From Boseongicola aestuarii (GTDB lineage: Bacteria; Pseudomonadota; Alphaproteobacteria; Rhodobacterales; Rhodobacteraceae), in contig NZ_FXXQ01000005.1 of NCBI RefSeq assembly GCF_900184815.1, forward strand, positions 177,640 to 241,639: a stretch of 64,000 nt of DNA, given 5' to 3'. The notes beneath the pieces are model-generated. The model made no database searches and was not told the origin of the DNA. It saw only the letters and a program-made list of their open reading frames with translations. The stretch's first letter is position 1. Each line of letters begins with the position of its first letter. The position numbers and the translations under genes are program-made. Below, piece by piece: positions 52,474 to 59,786 of the stretch.

Positions 52474-53769
52474 TTAGTAACGGTTCGCGATTGGCAATTC
52501 TTCGGCGGGGAACAGGCTGATCACTTCGCAGCCCGTGTCCGTTACGACCACTTCTTCTTCGATCCGCGCGGCCGAATACCCGTCGCTCGCCGGACAATAG
52601 GTTTCCAGCGCGAACACCATTCCTGTCTGAATTTCCATCGGATGATCCATGCTGACAGCGCGACTAATGATGGGCCGCTCGTGCAAAGCCAAACCAAGCC
52701 CATGCCCAAACTGCAAACCAAAGGCCGCATCTTCGCTCGGGAACCCGAGGCTTTGAGCTGTCGGCCAGACCTCGGCGACCTTGTCCGTCGATACGCCGGG
52801 CTTGATCATCTCGATCGACGCCTCCAGCCATTCACGCGCCTTCACATAGGCATCGTTCTGCGACGGAGTCGCACGGCCGACATTGAACGTTCGATAGTAA
52901 CAAGTCCTATACCCCTGATAACTCTGCAGAATATCGAAGAACGCTTGATCGCCCGGACGGATCAGCCGGTCGGTGAAATTATGCGGATGCGGGTTACAAC
53001 GCTCGCCCGAAATCGCGTTGATCGCCTCAACGTCGTCCGAACCCATTTCATAGAGCATCTTGTTGGACATCGCGACGATATCGTTTTCGCGCACACCCGG
53101 CTTCAGCTCTTCGTAAATCATATGATAGACACCATCGACCATACTGGCCGCCTGCGTCAGAAGCTGGATCTCGTCCCAGTTCTTGATTTCACGCGCAGCC
53201 AGCATGATCTGCTGCCCGTCGATGACGTTGATGCCCTCTTCCTGCAAAGCGTGGAACATCGCTGTTTCGGCATAGTCCAGGCCAACCGGCATATCGCCCA
53301 TCCCGGCGTCCCGGATCAGACCCGCGATCTGTTTGGCGTACTTCTTCATCAAGCCAAACTCGGGCGGGATCGTCCCGCGCATCCCAACCACGCCTGCAAG
53401 ACAGTGATCCGGCTCAAGCCAGTCGGAATATTTCTGATGGTGTACCGCAGCCGATCCAAAATCCCAGACGTAAGGACTGTCGTCACCCGTCAAAAGGCAG
53501 AAGCGGCACATCTTGTCCCTCTCCCACTCACCGATCTTCGTGGCCGAGACGTATCGGATGTTGTTCACATCAAACAACAAAAGCGTCCCGGCAGGCGAGT
53601 TCTTGAGCGCCTCGCGCGTGCGGCTGAGCCGATACCGGCGCAAGCGATCATGATCGACACGACGCTCGAAATCGACCGAAGTGTGACCCCATGCCGGAAG
53701 CTTGTTTTCCCAGCGCCAGTTCGGCTCAAGATCTTGCGGGGTCAGAACATTTGGCGTCAAGGCACCCAT
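52474..53769 (-). CDS. M24-family (creatinase/aminopeptidase P-fold) hydrolase with altered metal site
   Basis: A 431-residue pita-bread-fold protein: N-terminal domain to about 185, catalytic domain after. Of the five M24 metal ligands, the first Asp (AFFDILQSYQGYRTC), the His (FGHGLGLALHERP), and both Glu (FALETYCPASDGY and ARIEEEVVVT) are present, but the second Asp, expected in the YRSD-type motif, is Cys in YRTCYYRTF. It may use one metal or none, as in creatinase and related amidinohydrolases. ATG 53769 follows AAAGGA. It is adjacent to E1-E2 and the SDR on the same strand, indicating the first step in breaking down an imported compound. Confidence 0.85.
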   Translation of the reverse strand: MGALTPNVLTPQDLEPNWRWENKLPAWGHTSVDFERRVDHDRLRRYRLSRTREALKNSPAGTLLLFDVNNIRYVSATKIGEWERDKMCRFCLLTGDDSPYVWDFGSAAVHHQKYSDWLEPDHCLAGVVGMRGTIPPEFGLMKKYAKQIAGLIRDAGMGDMPVGLDYAETAMFHALQEEGINVIDGQQIMLAAREIKNWDEIQLLTQAASMVDGVYHMIYEELKPGVRENDIVAMSNKMLYEMGSDDVEAINAISGERCNPHPHNFTDRLIRPGDQAFFDILQSYQGYRTCYYRTFNVGRATPSQNDAYVKAREWLEASIEMIKPGVSTDKVAEVWPTAQSLGFPSEDAAFGLQFGHGLGLALHERPIISRAVSMDHPMEIQTGMVFALETYCPASDGYSAARIEEEVVVTDTGCEVISLFPAEELPIANRY

Positions 53770-53797
53770 TTCGAAAATCCTTTTGTGTGAGGGCCAG

Positions 53798-53825
53798 CCG
53801 ATGCGTGTTTTTTTGCTCGCATCGG
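53798..53825 (-). promoter_or_regulatory. Inverted repeat in the leader of the M24 gene
   Basis: CCGATGCG (53798-53805) and CGCATCGG (53818-53825) are exact 8-bp arms around an AT-rich loop rich in T on the plus strand. It lies about 30 bases upstream of the ATG of the M24 gene. It could be a regulator site or a leader hairpin; no family-specific match is evident. Confidence 0.4.
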
Positions 53826-53904
53826 ACCGGCTTGTCGGCAATCCGGGCCTGAGGCCGGACTACCTGGAGAAACGACCCGCTCCCTGAAAGGCGCGGAGCC
53901 TCGG

Positions 53905-54714
53905 TCACTGCATGACGATGCCACCATCTATCATGATGAGCTGCCCGGTCATGTAGTCACTCTCGTCCGAGCACAGGAACGCAGCCGTTCCCTTGACGTC
54001 ATCGGCTGTCGAAAGCTGCTTCATCAGAATCATTTTCTCGCGCAGCGTTTCCAGCGACTGACCTTCTTCTTCAAACATGCCGATATCGACCAAGTCTTTG
54101 TCCAGCTGCTTCCAAAGTTCGGTGTTCACCACGCCCGGACCATAGCCATTGACCGTGATCTTGTGCTCCCAAAGTGCCTTTGCGCCGCCGATGATCATCG
54201 CCAGAACCGCGTATTTCGAGCAGCTATAGGGAACGACATCGAGGAAAGCAGTCCGTGAAAGGATCGAACCGACAGGAATGATCTTGTAGGGATGATCTTC
54301 CATCGGGCCTTGCGCGATCATAGCCCGCGCGGCCTCCTGCATACCAAGCAAGACACCCTTGGCGTTGATGTTCATAATCATGTCCCAGTTATCTTCGTCG
54401 ATATCCATGAACATGCGCGGCTTGTTCACTCCGGCATTCAAGAGTGCGACGTTGATCGAGCCGAAAGCATCCACCGTAGCGGCGACTGCGGCGGCATTGT
54501 CGGCGCGGCTTGTGACGTCCATCTTGACCGCAACGGCCCTTCCGACACCGGCAGAATTGATCTCTTCGGCAACACCCTCGACACCTTCGAAGTTCACGTC
54601 GCCAATACAGACGTTGGCACCCTGAGCGGCAAAATACTTTGCATTGGCGGCACCCATTCCTTGTGCCGCGCCGGTTATCATGATGTTCTTTCCGGCAAGC
54701 CGTTGTTTGTCCAT
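53905..54714 (-). CDS. Short-chain dehydrogenase/reductase
   Basis: A 269-residue classical SDR. Cofactor motif ITGAAQGMGAANAKYF near residue 13, acidic DV near 37 suggesting NAD preference, LLNAGVNKPR near 88, catalytic Ser in PVGSILSRTAF near 148 and the active pair in VPYSCSKYAVLA near 163, with Tyr and Lys intact. The start ATG 54714 gives MDKQRLAGKNIMITG; the frame upstream is not coding. It is divergent from the ABC binding-protein gene across the repeated operator region and probably acts on the imported substrate. Confidence 0.93.
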   Translation of the reverse strand: MDKQRLAGKNIMITGAAQGMGAANAKYFAAQGANVCIGDVNFEGVEGVAEEINSAGVGRAVAVKMDVTSRADNAAAVAATVDAFGSINVALLNAGVNKPRMFMDIDEDNWDMIMNINAKGVLLGMQEAARAMIAQGPMEDHPYKIIPVGSILSRTAFLDVVPYSCSKYAVLAMIIGGAKALWEHKITVNGYGPGVVNTELWKQLDKDLVDIGMFEEEGQSLETLREKMILMKQLSTADDVKGTAAFLCSDESDYMTGQLIMIDGGIVMQ

Positions 54715-54788
54715 GGTGCTTCCTCCCAGAGCGCAGTCGTGTTTATTTTGACCACGCTGACGCAGCAGAAGAGCGAACCACAGCGGCT

Positions 54789-54888
54789 TTTCGTCCATTC
54801 CGGACCAAATTTGTCTAAAATGGACGAAATCAAAGACCAAGCGTCTGCTAATATTTGAGACGGTGCGAAAGACGAATACACATCGTCT
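54789..54888. promoter_or_regulatory. Divergent regulatory region with repeated operator-like sites
   Basis: The first site, TTTCGTCCATTCCGGACCAA (54789-54808), and the second, which on the minus strand reads TTTCGTCCATTTTAGACAAA (54829-54810), match over TTTCGTCCATT-NNN-GAC-AAA and lie in opposite orientation side by side. A third element is the exact inverted repeat AGACGA-N7-TCGTCT at 54870-54888, next to the start of the binding-protein gene. A half-site GGACGAAA also occurs at 59684-59691, upstream of the unusual regulator. They probably control the divergent SDR and importer genes. Confidence 0.6.
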
Positions 54889-54909
54889 AAAAACTCTAGG
54901 GAGGAAACT

Positions 54910-55944
54910 ATGTCGTACTTGGGACAAACCATGCGCAGCATGTTGGCCGGAGCCTTGGCCGTTGCGGCTGTGGCAACTGCGTCATTCGCGCAAGACAAAC
55001 CATCAATCGTTTCATTCAACGGGCCGGCGGGCGAAGCCTACATCGGCCGGTTCATCAAGGGCATCAAGGATACAGCCGAGCTAAAGGGCTTTGATATTCA
55101 GGTTTTTGAAAACCAGTTCAACCAGGCCGAGCAGGACCAGCAAGTTCAGCAGGTGCTGGCCGCAGGCGTTCTGCCGGATGTCTTCATCTGGTGGCCATCC
55201 GATGCCGTTGCGGGTCTAGGCTCGCTGCGCGCTCTGTCCAAAACCGGCGTGCCGGTTCTCAAGATCAACCAGCTGCCAAACGATCAGGACCGGCAGTATA
55301 TCTTTGGCTATGCAGGACCTGACGACCGTCTGCGCGCCCGCAACGCCGGATACATGATGCGTGAAGCCGCAGCGGCGAAAAAAGCTGCAGGCGGCGAAGG
55401 CTTCAACGTCCTGGTCCTGTCCTACCCCCACAGCTATGGCGGGTATGGCCTTTCCATCAACGCTTTCCAGGAAGCCATTGCAGGCTCTGACCTGACCATC
55501 ATCGGCGACGTTGACGAAGGCTTCGGCCAAGCCAACGGCTATAGCGGTGCGGCAAAAGCAATTGCGTCGCTGCGCGATGAGGGCATTCACTTCGTCTACG
55601 GTATGGACGACGCGATCCTGACTGGTGGCATCCGGGCGCTTGAAGAAGCAGGTTACGCGATGGGTGAAGACGTCATCGCCGTCGGCACCGTCTGTAACGG
55701 CGACAAGCAGTTGATCGAAGAAGGCAAGCAGTTCGGCACCACTTTGCAGTCACCGCTGCACGAGGGTCAGTTGGCCATCAAGATGGTCGAGGAATACCTC
55801 GAGACGGGCGAGTTGGAGAACTACATCAACTTCACGCCAAACCCTGCGGTAACAGCGATCAACATGGAAACGGTTGCCTTGCGCGGCTTTGACGGCAAGC
55901 TCTACGGCATTGACGAGCTCTGCTCGGGCGCCTGGGGCGGCTAA
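54910..55944 (+). CDS. CUT2-type ABC importer, periplasmic binding protein
   Basis: A 344-residue ribose/xylose-type (type I periplasmic fold) binding protein. A signal peptide covers about residues 1-29 (MRSMLAGALAVAAVATASFA). The mature protein starts QDKPSIVSFNGPAGEAYIGR, and VFIWWPSDAVAGLG near 95 and HFVYGMDDAILTGGIRALEE near 230 fit the two-lobed LacI-like fold. A GGGAGGA ribosome site precedes ATG 54910. The ligand is not identified; neighbouring genes suggest a non-sugar or modified sugar compound. Confidence 0.93.
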   Translation: MSYLGQTMRSMLAGALAVAAVATASFAQDKPSIVSFNGPAGEAYIGRFIKGIKDTAELKGFDIQVFENQFNQAEQDQQVQQVLAAGVLPDVFIWWPSDAVAGLGSLRALSKTGVPVLKINQLPNDQDRQYIFGYAGPDDRLRARNAGYMMREAAAAKKAAGGEGFNVLVLSYPHSYGGYGLSINAFQEAIAGSDLTIIGDVDEGFGQANGYSGAAKAIASLRDEGIHFVYGMDDAILTGGIRALEEAGYAMGEDVIAVGTVCNGDKQLIEEGKQFGTTLQSPLHEGQLAIKMVEEYLETGELENYINFTPNPAVTAINMETVALRGFDGKLYGIDELCSGAWGG

Positions 55945-55960
55945 CTCCTGAAAATTGCGG

Positions 55961-55985
55961 AGGGCGCCCGACATTCGGGCGCCCT
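55961..55985 (+). terminator. Strong hairpin between binding protein and ATPase genes
   Basis: An 11-bp perfect stem (55961-55971 with 55975-55985), loop CAT, 16 bases past the stop codon and followed by TTC. It resembles a leaky terminator or an mRNA 3-prime stabilizer, which would raise binding-protein levels over the membrane components. Confidence 0.7.
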
Positions 55986-56031
55986 TTCATGCTAATCAAA
56001 AGAATATCCATAATGGATCAGGGAGGGGAGC

Positions 56032-57561
56032 ATGGCGGATCAACCGCTGTTAAAGCTCACAAACATCAGCCGTCATTACGGTGCGATCCAGGCGCTGAAA
56101 GGCGCAAGTTTCGAAGTCGGACGCGGCGAGGTCATGGGATTGGTCGGCGAAAACGGTGCCGGGAAATCGACCATGGTCAAGATCATCGGCGGTTTCGACC
56201 CCGGCTTCAGCGGCGAATACTTCTACGATGGTGAAGCGCGTCACTTCAAATCGCCCACCGCTGCCGAACAGGTCGGCATCGCCATTGCTCAACAGGAACT
56301 CAGCCTCATTCCCACGATGAACGTGGCCGAGAACATTTTTCTTGCCGGAGACGGCGTGCCGCTGCTCGCCTCAAAAAGCCGCCTAGCCGCAATGGCCAAA
56401 CCCTTTCTGGAAGAAGTTGGACTTGGCCACGTCAATCCACTTCGCGCCACGAACCGCCTGTCGGTCGGCGAACAGCATTTGGTTGAAGTCGCCAGACTGA
56501 TTGCCCACAACCCACAGGTCCTCATTCTGGATGAGCCCACCGCCGCGCTGGGCGAAACCGACTCGATTCGTATTCTCGAAATGGTCAAACGCCTGAAAGA
56601 CCGTGGAAAATCGATCATCTACGTCAGCCATCGCATGGACGAGATCTTCAAGATTTGCGACCGGATCACTGTCCTGCGGGATGGAGAAAGCCAGGCCCCT
56701 CGCGCCGCCGCAGCGATGGATGTAAACAGCCTCGTCGAACTGATGCTCGGTTTCGAGCTTGGCGATATGTATCCGGCGCGCAAACCTATCACCCGCAACG
56801 CACCCGTCCTGAAAGTCCGCGATCTTTGGCCCGACGGCATCGTCGAGCCGATCAGCTTTGACGTCTATCCCGGAGAAATCCTCGGCCTTGCCGGACAGCT
56901 CGGCTCGGGCACTTCCGAAATTCTCGGCGCTATGGCGGGTTCAACCAAGACCCGAGGCGGATCACTGAATTATAAGGGCGAGACCTTCCTGCCCACGCGT
57001 CCCAAGGACGCGATCAGCCGTGGTATCGCCTATTGCTCGGAAGACCGGAAACACGACGGACTCTTCCTCGGACGGCCGATCATGGAAAACATGTCATCGC
57101 CTTCTCTTAAGACAATATCAGCCAAAGGCATTCTCAGCGGTCAGCGCGAGTTGCGCACCACAACCGAGAACGCCGTCAAGTTCACAGTCGACCCCAAACG
57201 CCTGCCCCAGGAAGCCGGCGTACTGTCGGGCGGCAACCAGCAAAAGGTCGCCCTTGGGAAATGGCTGTCGATCTCGCCCGGCGTGATCCTCGTGAACGAA
57301 CCGACACGCGGCGTCGATGTCGGCGCGCGGGCCGAGATCTATCAGATCCTGCGTGATCTGGCGGACAACGGTGCCGCGATTGTCGTCGCCTCGACCGATA
57401 TTCAGGAGATCACAAACCTGCCCGACCGGATCGTCAGCTTTTATCGCGGCGTGCAGATCGGGGAGTTGCACCTTGAGGATATGACCTCGGCAAACATTCT
57501 CGAACAGATCACCGACCCGTTCCACGAAGCAGGTATCGCAGTCTCGGAGAAAGCATCATGA
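56032..57561 (+). CDS. CUT2-type ABC importer, double ATPase subunit
   Basis: A 509-residue protein with two fused ATPase domains, as in RbsA/XylG. First domain: Walker A GENGAGKST near residue 41, signature LSVGEQHLVEVARLI near 144 and Walker B LILDEPTAALG near 164. Second domain: a degenerate P-loop LAGQLGSGTSEILGAMAG near 285, signature LSGGNQQKVALGKWL near 400 and VILVNEPTRGVDVG near 420. The second P-loop lacks the usual Lys-Ser/Thr pair, as is normal in this family. It overlaps the permease gene by four bases. Confidence 0.94.
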   Translation: MADQPLLKLTNISRHYGAIQALKGASFEVGRGEVMGLVGENGAGKSTMVKIIGGFDPGFSGEYFYDGEARHFKSPTAAEQVGIAIAQQELSLIPTMNVAENIFLAGDGVPLLASKSRLAAMAKPFLEEVGLGHVNPLRATNRLSVGEQHLVEVARLIAHNPQVLILDEPTAALGETDSIRILEMVKRLKDRGKSIIYVSHRMDEIFKICDRITVLRDGESQAPRAAAAMDVNSLVELMLGFELGDMYPARKPITRNAPVLKVRDLWPDGIVEPISFDVYPGEILGLAGQLGSGTSEILGAMAGSTKTRGGSLNYKGETFLPTRPKDAISRGIAYCSEDRKHDGLFLGRPIMENMSSPSLKTISAKGILSGQRELRTTTENAVKFTVDPKRLPQEAGVLSGGNQQKVALGKWLSISPGVILVNEPTRGVDVGARAEIYQILRDLADNGAAIVVASTDIQEITNLPDRIVSFYRGVQIGELHLEDMTSANILEQITDPFHEAGIAVSEKAS

Positions 57562-58631
57562 CCGATGTAACCGCATCCACAGGCGAAACGCCGAACCTCG
57601 TCCAGCGTATCCGGCGGGATTATTCGCCACTGGTGATCGGAATGGTCGGGTTGTTTCTGCTGGTGTTCGTCGCAGGCGCGGCCTTCACGGACGACTTCCT
57701 GACATGGTTCAACGTCAAGACAATCATCCGCGACGCCGCTCTCGTCGGCATCATGGCAATCGGCCTGACCTTCGTGACTCTCAGCGGCAACTTCTTCCTA
57801 TTGTCCATGAAAGAAATCGCCGCACTTTCAATCATTTGCTTTGCCACGCTGATGAGTGCGGACTGGAACCAGTGGGGTACGATCGACGCGGACCCGACAA
57901 GCTGGTCCTTGTTCATGACCTTCCTTGTGGCTTTCACTGCGACGATGATCATCGCCACCATTGCCGGGGCGCTGCAGGGCGCGCTGATCGGTCTTGGCGG
58001 AAATCCCATCGTTGTCACACTGGGAGCTGCGGGCCTTTTCTTCGGGATCGGGTCGTGGTGGTCGGATAATCTCGTCGTCAGCTACCGCCGCCCCCACGGA
58101 GCCGAATGGCTTGGGACTGGTTCGTTCATCGGCGATATCCCGAACATCACCGTAGCCTTCGTGATCATCGCGGTCGTGGCCGAACTGGTACTCAGATACA
58201 CAACCTTCGGGCGTCAGGTTTATCTTGTCGGCGCCAATCGCGCTGCGGGCCGCGCCACCGGTCACGAAAACTTCGGCATGGCGATCAAATGCTGCATCAT
58301 CGCCAGTGTCTGCGCGGCCTTCGTGGCCGTTGCCTTCTCGGGTCAGGTGTCGTCTGCGCACGTCAACTACTTCTCCTCCGAATTCGGCTCGTCGGGCGAT
58401 ATGACGATCATGGTGATCGCGATCGTTATGGTAGGCGGCAATTCGATCATGGGAGGCTACGGCTCGACCCTGCGCACTTCACTTGGTGCGATCTTCATCT
58501 CAAGTATCGACAACATGATGGTCCTGAACGGCTTCAACTCGGGCGCGCGCGTCCTTGCTGTCGGCCTGATGATCGTGTTTTCCATCATCGTTTTTGCGCT
58601 TGTCCGTCGCGGCAGCCGAGCTGTGGAATAG
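57558..58631 (+). CDS. CUT2-type ABC importer, permease 1
   Basis: A 357-residue inner-membrane protein with eight to ten spans. AGALQGALIGLGGNPIVVTL near residue 138 is the conserved RbsC-type motif, and FGRQVYLVGANRAAGRATGH near 215 corresponds to the cytoplasmic coupling loop. Two different permeases follow one ATPase, so the channel is presumably heteromeric, which is less usual for CUT2 systems. Confidence 0.92.
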   Translation: MTDVTASTGETPNLVQRIRRDYSPLVIGMVGLFLLVFVAGAAFTDDFLTWFNVKTIIRDAALVGIMAIGLTFVTLSGNFFLLSMKEIAALSIICFATLMSADWNQWGTIDADPTSWSLFMTFLVAFTATMIIATIAGALQGALIGLGGNPIVVTLGAAGLFFGIGSWWSDNLVVSYRRPHGAEWLGTGSFIGDIPNITVAFVIIAVVAELVLRYTTFGRQVYLVGANRAAGRATGHENFGMAIKCCIIASVCAAFVAVAFSGQVSSAHVNYFSSEFGSSGDMTIMVIAIVMVGGNSIMGGYGSTLRTSLGAIFISSIDNMMVLNGFNSGARVLAVGLMIVFSIIVFALVRRGSRAVE

Positions 58632-58640
58632 GAGCCCCTC

Positions 58641-59681
58641 ATGGAACGACTAAAGAACTGGGTGACAGAAAACCCCGACCTTAGCTTCGCGATCCTGCTG
58701 TCCGTCAGCGTCTACACGTTCTTCGCAATCACCGAGCCGCTCTTTTTCACGCACCGCACGGGCTTTGCTATCATGGAGCGGTTCGCGGTTCTGGGGCTGG
58801 TCGGTCTGGCGCTGACGCTGTGCATCATCGCTGGCGAGATCGATCTCTCCATCGGATCGAATGCGGCCCTGGCCGCCGTCGTCACGGTGCGCTTCACCGA
58901 TGACTGGGGAGCGATAAATGCGCTGCTGTTTGCGCTGGTGATCTCGACTTCGATCGGGGCTATTCAGGGCTACTTCATCGCCTACCTGCGCATCCGCGCC
59001 ATCGTCCTGACCGTCGGCACGTTGATGCTGCTGCGCGGTGTGGCGCTGTTTGCGGCGGAAGAAAAAACCGTGATGCTGACTGACTTCCGTATTCCCGACT
59101 TCATCTCGACCAAGATGCTCGGCTACTTCTCGCCCGCCTCGCTTCTGGTCATCGCGATGTTCGTGGCTGTGGGCCTGTTCATGGCCTTCACCCGCTATGG
59201 CCGCGAGATCTATGCGATTGGTGGAGCGCGCAAAGAGGCGCTGGCCTCGGGCGTCTCGCTGCAACGTCCGATGATCATCGTCTTTGCCATTTCGGGCTTC
59301 TGCGCCGGGCTTGGCGGCGTTATCATCGGGCTGCGCTCGGGCACGGCGCAAGCGCTTGGACTGCAATACCTGTTGCTGGCCGGAACCGTTGCCGCATTTA
59401 TCGGCGGCGTGTCGATCCTCGGGGGCAAAGGCGGCGTCATCGGCGCCGCCATCGGAACGCTGACCGTCAACTTCCTCAACACCGGGCTGGTGTTTAACGT
59501 GACGCCCTCGTTCATGGTCCAGCTTTACCTCGGCATTCTGCTTCTGGTCGTGATCATGTTCCAGACGGGCAGTCGCGTCTTTGAGGAACGACAACGGAGA
59601 GGCCAGCTTCTCGATGACGTGGACCGACGACGAAGGATTTTGTCCGACAAGATCGCCGGCTTGCGAAGGCCATCGGGATAG
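58641..59681 (+). CDS. CUT2-type ABC importer, permease 2
   Basis: A 346-residue inner-membrane protein, RbsC-like, with GLVGLALTLCIIAGEIDLSI near residue 50, IGAIQGYFIAYLRIRAIVLT near 100 and YGREIYAIGGARKEALASGV near 180 as the coupling loop. It begins nine bases after permease 1. A terminator hairpin follows at 59716-59748. Together with the previous gene it forms the translocation pore. Confidence 0.93.
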   Translation: MERLKNWVTENPDLSFAILLSVSVYTFFAITEPLFFTHRTGFAIMERFAVLGLVGLALTLCIIAGEIDLSIGSNAALAAVVTVRFTDDWGAINALLFALVISTSIGAIQGYFIAYLRIRAIVLTVGTLMLLRGVALFAAEEKTVMLTDFRIPDFISTKMLGYFSPASLLVIAMFVAVGLFMAFTRYGREIYAIGGARKEALASGVSLQRPMIIVFAISGFCAGLGGVIIGLRSGTAQALGLQYLLLAGTVAAFIGGVSILGGKGGVIGAAIGTLTVNFLNTGLVFNVTPSFMVQLYLGILLLVVIMFQTGSRVFEERQRRGQLLDDVDRRRRILSDKIAGLRRPSG

Positions 59682-59715
59682 TCGGACGAAACTGGTAAGC
59701 CGATCCCATCAGGCG

Positions 59716-59748
59716 TAGTCTCTCCGTGGACGCAACCGGGAGAGACTA
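59716..59748 (+). terminator. Terminator after the ABC importer operon
   Basis: An exact 10-bp stem (TAGTCTCTCC 59716-59725 with GGAGAGACTA 59739-59748) followed by TCCTTTTGGGGGTTTTT. The tail is interrupted by a G-run, so termination may be partial. The regulator gene at 59787 starts just beyond and may be reached by read-through or have its own promoter. Confidence 0.7.
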
Positions 59749-59786
59749 TCCTTTTGGGGGTTTTTGCCAAAACGATGTGAGACCTG

